Positions 33,701 through 46,609 of a stretch of DNA of 64,000 nucleotides are shown here, piece after piece. The DNA is taken from the NCBI RefSeq assembly GCF_001411555.2, contig NC_049909.1, forward strand, positions 2,465,875 through 2,529,874, given 5' to 3'. Origin of the DNA: Juglans regia (taxonomy: Eukaryota > Streptophyta > Magnoliopsida > Fagales > Juglandaceae). Every line of letters starts with the position of its first letter. Within the stretch, counting starts at the first letter, position 1. The notes under the pieces are model-generated. The model was not told where the DNA came from and did not search any database. It saw only the letters and a list, made by a program, of their open reading frames with translations. The position numbers and the translations under genes are program-made.

Positions 33701-36700
33701 TGACAGAATCAGAGTGTCCTAAAGGAATAAGTCTACTGAATATCCTGAATATACATCGCCTAACGCCCAGGTTATTCCAATGGAAAAGTTCTTCTCTCAT
33801 ACAACTACTAATCAAACTATTTTTTTTTTTGACAAGTTGTTCATCATATCTGACCCACTCCTGGCAGAAATGTGGTACTTGCTTGGAACAAGTCAAGGCC
33901 CACCACTTATTTAAAAAAAAAAAAAAAAACAGATGTCAAGGCCTACTAAATAGAAGTTATCATCATTGTAAGACATCTTTGACATGCAGCAGTACAAAGT
34001 ACAAAAGCTAACCTGCAAGTATGGTCCATGCTTTTGTTTCCTGCACAAAACAATGGAAGACAGTTGTTTTAATATATGAAGGGAATATAACATTTAATAA
34101 TATAAACTTCTCCACATCACCTTCTCGCCAGAAGTGAAGTATGTACGCAGCCCCAGAAGGCTATATGTTGCTCTAATTAGGTTTCCAAGACCACTTTCAC
34201 TGACACCAAGAGACTTTAAGTACTCTACCCTTTCTTCACATGGAAGTTCAGTAAGCTCTGACTCAACCTGCAAGTAGGTCGCTAGTTTACTTGCCTGATG
34301 TAATTGTTAACATCGGGAAGACCCCTATCACCCAAGTGGTCATATAAAAATAAATAAAACTGTCTAAGCAGAAGATAACATTAGCATGCCCTCACTCGTA
34401 CTACGTGCAAACACATGCTCGGAGGCACCAGCTAAGATAACTTATACTAATTTAAATGGTAAGGGTTTCAGTTCAGAAGTAGTCACCAAACCTGTGCTGA
34501 GATTGTCACCAGTCCAGAGTTCAACTCAGATGCAAGATTCTTCACTTCTGTGACATGAGTGTTATTTTCGGGCTTAGCTAGATCAGTCTCCGCAACATTT
34601 GCAACATATATTACTGGTTTCATTGTGAGCAAGCAAAGCTGCTTTACCGAATCCTTTTCAAACTCTGTTAAAGTTACCGATCGTGCTGGTTTCCCATCCA
34701 GAAGTGCCTGCTGAATTTTTTCCAAGGCAGACTTCTCTGCTTCCTCCTGGAATAAAGAAGGTTGCATGTATAAAGATCATAGCCACCTTACATACTTTAA
34801 AGCATATCAAATAAACATGGAGAGAACAAAAAAAAATTTGGTAGGGATGATGTAGGTAGTGAAAAACTGGTATGTTGAGAGTCAGGGATGCTTAAAGACA
34901 GACTTCAAAAAAGACTCTTTGATGAGATTCTTAGCTTTCGACCCTTAAATTTATACCACAAAATTAATCATGTGTGGAGTACTTGAATGTAGAGAGGAAT
35001 CGTTAGGCAAGCTAAGATCTCAAATTCAAAAGGAATGTCAATTGCAAACTTTCTACCCTCCATGAAGTATTTGACAAAATTTCATGATGAGGAGAAAAAC
35101 ATGAGGTCAAAAACTCTATCCCAGAAACAGAAGATATCAGACATGATGATCAGCCCACGGCAGTGCCCAGAATACCAACTAAGCTTTTACAAGGACTACC
35201 CTGATGCTTCCTTGAAAGATTTAGCAAAGCCTACGGACCTATACAGGAGAACTCAGTTGATTTAGTCAAAGGAACAAGTATAAAACACGCCAAGTTGAAG
35301 ACACAAGAAGATGACTTTTGTTAATGATATAAAATAGCACAGTGCTGCTGTTCCATGTGAGGGGGAGGAAGGCACACAATAATAACAAGCTACTTTCTGC
35401 TTGAATGGTAAGTGGTAACGTTTTTCCTTTTTCGCTTTTTTTTTTTTTTCTTTTTTTTTTTGAGCAATTTGTATGGTAACTTGGAATCATGATTACTTAC
35501 CTTAAGTTTAGATTGTGAATCCCTTGCCTTGCCTTTCTTGAGCTTCTCCATCCTTTTCTCAATCTGCACTACTTGTAGACAGTACAATTTAGTTCTATTT
35601 GTTCACCTGACCCTTGTGAGCTATCATGTCCAATGAAAAATGAGAGCTCGTAAAGATTAATCAGAAGGAATGTCTGTTTGCCAAAATAAGAGGAAAAGCT
35701 CTCAACCAATGTTTTTGAAGGCAAAATGGCAACCAAAATGTTGAAACGCCCTCTACGTACAGAGCCTGGGGGTTGTCTCTCCAAGAAATGCATTAAAAAG
35801 GAAATCTTTTACCACAAGAAAACAGTATTGCACGTGGGAGCATGTGTGTGTGTGTATCCTTAGTAGAATCAAGTCTAGATGAGCGCATACATGGTTACCC
35901 AAAGTTCTAGCAGAACAATGAGAAAAAACAGGTTGATGGCATTCAAATGAACTGAGTCCTTTTTTAGTCAAGTAAAATTATCTTTATTTTATAAGTAAAA
36001 TGACTTCGGTTAAGCAATGGTATGTTTACAAAAATTTCTTCACTATTTCTTGACCACGTAATAGGAGGATATATGGGATGATCCCAATGCACTAGCTAAA
36101 ATATTATGCTAAATAGTTTTAGCTGAACCCTGCAGAGAATAACTAGCTTGAACACTTTCCAAGTAGACAGTATGCTAACTCATAATGGTACCAAACAAGG
36201 AGGCACTCATCCAACTAGAACCCCAGATAAATGTTTTCGATCGGAAAACACTAGGCAAATGTTAACAGATGGCAACCCGAAGGCCAATTAAGAAATTTCT
36301 AAAATTAGAAACTGCAACTCAAAACCATTTTCTAACAATTACTACAATGTAATTCAGAGGCTTATAAAATACATCCTCTAAAAAACAGAGAAGCATCACA
36401 GTGTACACGGCCAATATGCTAACTCATAATGGTATGAAACAATGAGGCACTCATCCAACTAGAACACCAGATAAATGTTTTTCAATCGGAAAAGACTAGG
36501 CAAATGTTAACAGATGGCAACCCAAAGGCCGATTAAGAAATTTCTAAAATTAGAAACTGCAATTTAAAACCATTTTCTAACAATTACTACAATGTAATTC
36601 AGAGGCTTATAACCTACATCCTCTAAAAAACAGAGAAGCATCAGAGTGTGCATGGCCAATGCACACAGCCAGACATAAAAAAATAAAATAAAATAAAAAA

Positions 36701-39700
36701 AGACCAAGTAGGAAAACCATTATAAGCAAGTTTCCGATTCAAAACCAAGTTCATTCAATGTCCAGTTCTTATCACAAGAAATTTGGATATAAACTTGTTT
36801 GGGGATAATTAGGAACTCACAATAGCATAATTAGACATTTCCAGGCTCAACTCCATAGTAGCATAATCATATGTACATTTCTTGGAGGTTTAACGTTATG
36901 TATGATATGTTGATGATGCTAACTGAGATTGTTGATACTTGATTGAAAACCTAGACTGTTACTATGTTTACTGTATGATGTAGTTCTTAGAGTATTCAAC
37001 TCGTTTTTGTTTTTATGTGTGCCTAACCCAGATGATGATATTATGAGGATGCGACAGGATAGGATAATGCTCAAGGAGATGGCATGGAGGCTTGAGAAGT
37101 CTGAGATTTTAGTTGCTTTACTTTTCAGTGCTGAGTGATTGTAGCACATGACTTTTTGAGTCTTTCCAATAAGTGCTGCTGAGAACTATTTTTGAGATGT
37201 GTTTCTTTCAATAAAGTACTTTGATTTTTACGACTTTTTTTTTTTTTTATAGGAAATCAAAGATAATATATTCATAGAAATAGGCAAAGCCCAAATACAC
37301 AGGAAGTATACATGAAAAAACACCTAGCTAGAGGATACAATAGAAAGAAGAAGATCATGGACACTACGTCCGTTACAAACTATAGCCCCCGCCCATAGGA
37401 ACAATGTCTTAAAAAAGAAAATTTTAAGCTCGTCCATTGTTCTCTCGTGATCATCAAAACATCTAGCATTTTTCTCCCTCCAAATGCACCAACACATGCA
37501 TATTGGTACCAATCTCCAAATCGACGCTACCAGAGAATCTCCGCATAGTCCTATCCAGCTTGCGAGGAAATTCACCAATCTCCAAGGCATAACCCAAGAC
37601 AATCCGACTCTTGTGAAGAAATTATCCCATATAGCCTTGGCCACCTCGCAGTGTAAAAGCAGATGATCAACCGACTCCCCATGCTTCTTACACATACAAC
37701 ACCAATTTAGGACAATGACTCGTCGTTTTCTCAAATTATCTATGGTGAGAATCTTGCCCAAAGAAGTTGTCCAAACAAGGAAGATTGCTTTTGAAGGAGC
37801 TTTCATCTTCCATATGCTCTTCCACGCGAACATAGACAAACCGGAGTTCGTGAGCTTTTGATAAAAAGAAAGACTGAGAATATACCTTTCTTAGAATGAT
37901 TCCAATGCAACTTGTCTCCAGAGCCCCCTAGAATACTTGCGGAATATAATGCCGCAAAGAACTCCGTAATAGACTCCAACTCCCAATCATGGGCTGTCTT
38001 AATGAAGTCAATATTCTATTGAGGGGTGCCATTTACTATAGAATGAAGATTGGCAATCGAAGCCTCCTTTACTCTTGCAAGCGCAAAGATGGCAGGGAAG
38101 GTATCTTGTAGAAAATGGTTACCACACCGTGTATCAAACCAAAAAGGGACACGCGAACTATCGCCTACAACAAAATGTTCATGTTCTCAGAAGGTCCCCC
38201 AAAGGCTCCTAATGTTTTTCCACAAACTCACTCTATAAGTGCTTCGTACCTCATTCGAGCACCATCCTCCCCAAGCTTCCCCAAACTGAGAATCTATAAC
38301 CGATCTCCAAAAGGCCTCCCTTTCATTTTGGTACCTCTACAACCATTTACCCAAAAGAGCTTGATTGAATTTCAGCAATGGCGAATCCCCAAACCTCCCC
38401 CAGATATTGGAATACAAATTGAAGACCAATTAACCAAGTGAAATTTGAACTCTTCCCCCAATCCACTTCATAAGAAATCCCTTTGTAGCTTCTCAATGCG
38501 GTTAGCCACCTTTGTGGGAAGTGAGAACAAAGACAAGAAATAGGTGGGTAAGTTAGAAATAGTGCTTTTAAGCAAAGTCAACCTACCGCCTTTCGACAAG
38601 TAAAGCCTCTTCCAAGCAGCCAATTTATGCTCCACCCTTTCGACTACATCATTCCAAATCCTTTCAGATTTAAAAGAGACACCCAACGGTAAGCTAAGAT
38701 ACTTCATAGGAAGGGAAGATATCTTGCATCCCAAGGTAGTAGCAAAATCTCCACATCGGGGGCAGCCCCCACTGGCACTATTTCCAACTTAGCGAGGTTA
38801 ATACTCAACCCTGACACAACAGCAAAACAAAGGAGTAGCGCCCTCAAGTCTTGGACTTGACCAAGGTGTGCACTACAAAAGATAAGCGTGTCATCAGCAA
38901 ATAACAAGTGAGAAATGTTAAGATCGTCATTCCCCACCGAAAAACCATGGAGTAACCCACCATCCACCAACCCCTCAATCATCTTCCTGGGAGCTTCCAT
39001 GACAAATAAGAAAAGTAGAGGAGAGAGCGGATCTCCCTGTCTTAGGCCACGAAAGGAGTTGAAGAAACCCACCGGAGAGCCATTTACCAAGATAGAGAAC
39101 GAGCTGAAGAGATACAAAATTCTACCCATTTCTACCATTTCCAATTTACGACTTCTATAATGGGATCTTTTATACAGGTGCGATGCAAATTGATTTTAAG
39201 ATTAGTAGCATTCAATTCCTATAGCTTTTATAACCCTAGAGGGACAGGGTGTTACAGCTTCCTAAAAGCTTTTAAGTAGCACAAATTTATTGCAAGACCA
39301 GAACTAATCTTACACACCAATTTTCTTTATAAAATACTAGGTTTGCTGCAAAAAGGACTCACCCTAATGATTTATAAATGTGTTCTTATGATAGTTACAT
39401 GATGAATTGGCTGTAGAAATAAGTTTCCAAGTGAGGGCAAAATTTTATACGTGCTGTCTAAATGAAGCATATGGGAGTTCTTGGGTAACAAGAAAACAAA
39501 AAAAAACAATAAATAAATAATTGTTCTAAAAACCTGTCTGCGTCAAGATCACATCAAACTACATGGCAATACATGCACTGAGACTTGGTTAGAAGGATGG
39601 AGAATTATGAGCATATTACAATCTAGGAATGAGAAAATTTATATTAATGTAGCATATTGCAGCACTTTGACAACTCCTAGCGACTGCTGTATGGACCTCC

Positions 39701-42700
39701 ATATGGAGAGTAAAGACCATAGTTTGTAACCCAAAAGAGTTATCTTTACAGCGACTCGATTTTTCCAAGTGATGAGACAGGTCTTGGAATCATAAGGAGT
39801 AAAAACCCTATGACCAGAGGGCTGGTTGGACAGCCCAGAGACACACAGACACTTAAAAATTCAAAAACCCAAAAAGCTTACGTTGGGCCCAAAACCAGAA
39901 CTGACCAGAGGTATTTAGAGCGACAAAAAAGGCTCTAACACGAGCCAAAGCAAGTCGATGCACAATAGAGTGTTAAAGCCACTTAGCAGCAGCTTACACA
40001 TACTGGAAAGTCTACTTTTGACACATGCTACTATTCAGTGAAGCGACTGATAAGAGAAGTGATTAAAGGAAAATGGTTTTTGATATGTGCAAATGTTCTT
40101 TGGAAGTGTATGAATGTTATTTGAAAAAGAAACTTGTTTCTACCTTATTTTCTTTGTGGTGTTCCTATTTATTGAGGATTCGACTCGCTTTGATTTGATA
40201 TGATATGTCCCTGGTGAGGTTGAAATTGAGGATGTAGGCCAGATCTAGGAATAGAGACCATGTCCTAGTCAATATGTGTTCATCACATTGTTTAGCATTT
40301 GATATGGTACAACCAAATGATATTGAGAATTTTTTACTAAGTTTTGAGTTTATGCGATTTTGCTACATTACTACTCAGTTTCAATTTTTTTTTTTTTTAT
40401 GTCAGGGAACCTCTCCAAGGCAGGGCCCTTCGGACCCATCCCTGCAGAGTAAACCCCAGTCCCATGCACCGCACCCTCGGAAGTTTCCCTACACGGAACT
40501 GGTTAAATCACTGACTTTTCACCAGGTGGTGTAGCCCCAAAGGATTGTTTGCACCCATGAGGTGTTGAACCTTGGACCTTGAAATGAGTAATACCCCAAA
40601 ACCAAAGCCTTCACCACTTGGGCCAACCCCTTGGGGTTAGTTTCAATTAATTTATCCTATGAGATATTTATGGATGAGTAATGTTATATATAGTCCTAAG
40701 ATGTGAGAGTCTCACATATTCTCTTTGAAACAGAAATGGGGCCCACAATTAAAAAATGAGTTTTTTTCATGTGGGTCCTAAATTTGCTCTCTTTTTTCAA
40801 AGGGAGTGTGCAGAGCTTGCACACCCTAAGACCGTATCTAGCATTATTCTTTATGGATCTCTTATAACCTACCTCCAAATAAGGTAATGAAAGTGACATT
40901 TCTATCCCTATAGGGGAAGAGGGTGTTACAGGCTTTCCTGGGGTTGTTACAAATTGTTTTTTTTTTTTTTTATAAGTAGGGTTGTTACAGATTGTTACTA
41001 TGAGCTACTGAAAAATCCCCAAAGACAACACCAACTGATCACAAAAAACCTCCTTGATGTACTTTCACATCATGGAATTAGAGGAAACTTGGCAACCATG
41101 AGTCAAATCTGTTGTCCACCTCTAGAACAACGAAAGCAATGAAAGTGATGAAGACAATTGCAGACAAAATTGCCTTCACATACCTTCTGTCACTGAAATG
41201 AAACCCAGCAACACAAAATGCCGATCTCTACCAGCCAACACAAGCTTCATCACAGCTCTGTTGAGGATTAGCATGAAGCAAGTTTTGGATTGAAGCCTTT
41301 ATTACAACACTGGTTAGGTTACCAACAGCTGGGGTGGAACAGTGTAACAAGCAGACACACCATAAGGAATCCATAAAAGATAAAGAGAGATCCAAATGTT
41401 GCACTCACATGGTGTTTGGAAAAAAGGGTGACTTAAGGGCATCAGCATTAACAGCACTGAATAAGGGAGCACCAATTTAGATGTATAAATGCTGCTGAAT
41501 CTCAAAATAACAAGACGTACAATAGAGAAGGCCATGTAGCCCAGAGCATAGATCTATTCCATATTGGCTGAGGTGCTTACAATGCAAATATTCTTGTACA
41601 TCAATAACACACTTTTATCATTTTTATATATCTACCAGCTTTAGACCGCTAGTAAGAGATGCAAAATGAAGCCAGGACCCCTCATAAGCTAAAATGAAAT
41701 CAACACTTCAACAAATAATGAGAAATCTAATAGATCGTGTCTTATAAACAAAATGTACTGCATAACGGTGAAGTAATTCAAACTAGTTCTATTTATGGGG
41801 AAAAACTGAGAAGACTCCAGAAGAAATTATGCATACAAAAACAAATGCAAGCCATACAATCAAGCCAAAGATCCATTTTAGGTCGATCCATTCAAATTGT
41901 GATAAGGACAGGAAACAGGAATAACAATAAAATTCGAAATGATGCTACATGATTTGAAATTTGACGAGCTCCTAATTTTGTCAGAAACGTACACAGCAAG
42001 CTATAATAAGATACCTGGTCCAAATCTGAGAAAGCAAGCTCCAAGTTGATAACATCGATATCAATTTTGGGGTCCACTTTACCATTGACATGAACAATGT
42101 CATTATCTTCAAAACAGCGCACAACCTGAAAAATAATTAGTAGGCCTCTTATGATATAGAAGTGGAACATACTAATGGCACCAACTTACCCTTAATAAAC
42201 AGACAGGGTCGTCAAAATTATTGGTTTTGCAACTTCCTCACATAAATGATAAGATAATTTATCAAAGATAGCACCAAGATAAAAGGGATTGGCGGAATGG
42301 GCTAATTAAAAACAATTTATTGATGGTCGTTCAATCCATAATCCTTAAAGTTCTTTATACATATAATAAGTTTTATTCAAAAAAATAAGAGCGATATATC
42401 AATACACTGAGACTATACAAGAGATGCACCTAGATAGAAAAAAGAAATAGATCTAGAAATCCTGGAAGCAAGAGAGAGAAAAAACCGACAATATAGTGGA
42501 CCATTAAACAATAATAAAGGGTGCCGAGAATCTTGAGGTTCATCATTATTCTCACAATCTACCTCCCCAAACCACAAATAGCTCTACCATCCTTTGGGGC
42601 ATCACTCACTAAACCTCTAAGAGGTGAAAAATCAACACCCACAAATCGAAACCTCATAATTCCTTTGTTTTAAAGGAAGATAGATATTTGACTCGGTGTT

Positions 42701-45700
42701 TATTGCTAATGAATGTCTAGATAGCATAACTAAATCAGAAGAACCAGGACTACCATGAAAACTGGATATGGATGTGGTCTATGATCATATCACTTGGGAA
42801 TTCCTACTCTATTTGCTTAGTAGATGTGGTTTTGGGTAGAAAGGGTGTGCTCTGATTCGTCTCCACAGTTTTTTACTTGGTGCTAATGAATGGCACTCCA
42901 ATTGGTTTCTTTTTCTTTTCTTTTCTTTTTTTTTTATAAGAAAAATTTATTAAACCTCATAGTTAAGCAAAGCCCAAGTACACAGGTAGTATACAAAAGA
43001 AAGATATCTAATTACAGTGTACTAGCAAAGAAAGAAGCATACAAGTCATTAAGATTAGCCCCCTCTAATACAATGGCCTTAGCCCAAAGTAACAAAGATT
43101 GATAAAATATAATTCTAATACCCCCCCAAGAACATTCTCTATTTTTAAAGCAACGACCATTCCTCTAGTTCCATATACACCACATAAGACATAAAGGCAC
43201 CATCTTCCAAACCTCAGCAACTTGGCGATTTCCCCTTACTCCATTCCAACAAGCCAATAGATTCACCACCCTCTTAGGCATCACCCACGCAATATCCAAC
43301 CTTACAAATATATCATCCCAAAGAGTCTTCGCCACGTCACAATGGAGAAGAAAATGGTCTGTTGATTCTCCATTCCTTTTGCACATAAAGCACCAATCCA
43401 TTATGAAAATACTGGGCTGGGTCGTTACATGGCCTCTATATTTCCATGAGAGACCATATAACGACCCAGTCCAATAATTATAAGGTCAAAATATTGATAA
43501 TTTTTATTGGGCCTAAATTATCTTCAATGGGCCACATTGGATAAGCCCATGAGCAATAGATTATTGAGGTTGATTAATAGGAGTCTTAATTAGGCTCAAT
43601 AACTAGGTTAAATCCCATTTATTATTTATTGAACAAGTTAGACTCCTTTTAGAATTTAAAAATGGGCCATGAGAAATTTATTTCAATTTAAAATCATCAC
43701 TAATTGAAATCCCCTACGCAGTCTCTATCACTGCCAATCCTACATTGAATGAACTACTAGATCATGATTTTCAATTCAAACTTTCTTCTTAGATGATCAT
43801 GACTGAGTGTTCAGCAAATTATTGTAAAGTCATGTACAAACGCAAATATTTTATGATGCACAAAAACCTGAAGTATGGAGTCCACCTCACGAATATGTGA
43901 TAAAAATTTATTGCCCAACCCCTGCAATGAGAAAATCAAAAATATATTAGTTGATGCATACAATTCATTTGCAATAGAATCTCTTTAAGACAAACCATGG
44001 TCAAATGAAAAAGTAAGTAAATAAATCAACATTGACTATTAGTTGACACCAAAAGAAAACTAGAACTGTTAAAAGACAAGCAATGTCACCTCCCCTTGAC
44101 TTGCACCCTTCACAAGCCCAGCAATATCTACAAACTCTATGGATGCAGGGACTGTCCGCTGAGATTTGCTGAGATCAGAAAGCACTTGGAGACGCAGATC
44201 TGGAACAGCAACAATCCCTACATTTGGCTCTATTGTGCAAAAAGGAAAATTAGCAGCTTGAGCCTTTCCATTCTCAACCTACACATCCAAAACTACCATG
44301 TCAAGAACACTGGTTAGGAGCATAAATATTACCGATCCACAAATCCAATATTCACATTATCAAGTAACTTGATCAATAAAGTAATAAAAGAATAAGAACC
44401 AACAAGCAGATACATAATACGATGTGAAGTAAGAAGTCATACGCAAACCATATACTTGACTAGATTGGTGCGTTCCTTTGCCAATGCAAGGCCCTATTTA
44501 TTTGCATCAAAACATAACTCTAGTCCACATATGAAAATTATTGAGTGTTGTTCCATCTTGGATCTAAGATTCTATCAATAAATCAAAATATAAACCAACT
44601 GAAATATAAAAGGGTCACACATGACTTTATGAGAATTTTGTTAATTTGTGGGTTAATTCTAATTACCGTTGGTCTATGTTTTGGGGCTTCAAAGAAGAGT
44701 TAAAAAGTTATTCAGACCCTAGAATCAAAAAACAAGAAGGCCCAAGCAATATTGGTCTATATTTTGGGGCTTCAAAGAAGAGTAAAAAGTTATTCAGACC
44801 GTAGAATCAAGAAATAACAAGACCCAATCCATGTGCTAATAGGAATAGTCGAAAGAATGAAAGAGAAAAACAAAAACAAAAAATCCTTCTCGGATAAGGA
44901 TTCATCTTGACTAAGTAGACTGCCAGCCGTATTTTAGGTGAAACCCTAGAATTTAGGACTCCTTTACTACTAAGGCCTCGTTTGGATGTTGAAATGAGAT
45001 GAGATGAGATGAGATTATAAATTTGTGAATAATAGTGAAATGGTTTGAATTAAAATGTTTTATGGGGTTTTGGGAAAGGAGAGAGAAAAAGTTGAATAAA
45101 AGTATTATAAAGTTAAAATATTGTTAGAATATTATTTTTTAATATTATTTTTGTTTTTGGATTTGAAAAAGTTGAATTTTTTTTTTTTTTTTTTTAAGTT
45201 TGGAAAAGTTGTAATGATTAGATAAAAAAGTTAAAGATTTTAAATTGAAAGTATTTGTGTTTGAATGGTATTTAAATGTTGAGATGAGATGAGATGAGAC
45301 CATCTTGCAATCCAAATGGCGCCTAAAACTTGTTGCCTGGTTTTCCTAGATAGTCTAGGTGAAATTCTAGGAGCTTTTTCCAAGTTTCTCTCTAAGGAGA
45401 ACCTAATTCTCCAAAGAGTCAACACCCCTATCTGCTGTTAGCCTTGATGAAGAGCCGAGAAAGCCAAAATTTTAGATTATTCCTTGCCCATAATTGGCTC
45501 CCAACTTGTCATAGGCATATTAGGAACTCTATAAAATATTAATTTCATGGAAACCTAGTCTTATTTCGTTGTCCTTGATGTATCCAGCCAAAAGCCTTGA
45601 TGTATCCCGTAATTATTCATGCAAGTATTGCCTATCTCTTTGGACCTCGGCTATTGTTTTCAATGGGGCTAATTTTCATGATTTTCTTGTATCCATCTCT

Positions 45701-46567
45701 AGCTCCTAATTGTAACTAGGTGTTTTCAATTGTATATTTCTTATGTACTTGGGCTATGCTTAGCTCTTAATTTAATATAAATTTACGTTTACTTATCAAA
45801 AAAATATCCACGCATTGGTTATCATGCTAATCTCACACTAGAGGCCCGAGTTCGAACCCGGGCACAGACACCTAGATTTCCAAATTTTATACCGATCAAA
45901 AAAAAAACATTCATGCAAGTATTGGAGTCATACGAAAAAACCATTGCATAAACAGAACCAAGACTAACTTTGTAATTTTGCTTTGTTCAAACTGTTTCCC
46001 AAATATTGCAAGCAATGTGATAGTACCGCAAGAATACACCAAAAACATGAACCCAACTTTCTTGAATCAAACACAGCCAAGTTACATGACCGGCCAGAAA
46101 GCCGCAATTGCTAGATTTTAACAAACACTAATTATATTAGCAGTTACTTATATGAAACAACAATTTCATACAATTTCCATAAAATTCTACAAACTCATAA
46201 TTTTTTCCCAAGATAAAACGAACTACCATAGGAAATAATGCAAATAATCTGATAGGTCATAGTTGAAGGGAGTACTTTTGTTTCTCTATACCATTGATTA
46301 AAAAAGTAAAAATCTCCAAAATTCAAATTCTCGAAATTTTCTTCAGTTTCCCTCAACACAATAAAAGCATTAGAGCATTACACATATTCTGTTTTTCTTC
46401 GATTTGAGAACCTACCAACTCATCCTAAGAATGCAGCACCCTCATCTAAGGGGAGCATTAGCAATCAAAGAAACTAAGAGGAATCTTTTCTGATAAACCA
46501 AATACTTTGAATCAGCAGAACATTGGTTTCCTACATTTTTCCCAGCAACCAATTATAAATACATGCA

Positions 46568-46609
<42 letters not shown>

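Larger units (their letters stand above)
40060..40930 (+). mobile_element. LTR-like sequence with SINE and MITE insertions
   Basis: A non-coding plus-strand segment ends GAAGAGGGTGTTACA, like 39256. Removing the SINE (40387-40638) and MITE (40676-40849) leaves a continuous sequence similar in style to the LTR-like piece at 36860-39256. Start uncertain; no second LTR seen. Confidence 0.4.
35564..42014 (-). other. YchF intron 4, 6.5 kb
   Basis: It contains a 244-bp tandem duplication, a LINE (37237-39144) that split an LTR-like sequence, a second LTR-like sequence with SINE and MITE insertions, and a 22-base retroposon scar. 41000-42014 shows nothing recognisable. Confidence 0.88.
42126..43867 (-). 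other. YchF intron 3
   Basis: A 1.7-kb intron containing a short LINE fragment (42920-43402) and a hairpin next to it. 42126-42900 is unremarkable. Confidence 0.85.

Noticed and set aside
44096..44317. Plus-strand 73-codon frame
   Set aside because: Antisense shadow of YchF exon 2.
45810..45870. Functional tRNA-Val gene
   Set aside because: The D and T arms resemble tRNA-Val but the acceptor stem and anticodon arm are not intact and an A tail follows, as in a SINE.
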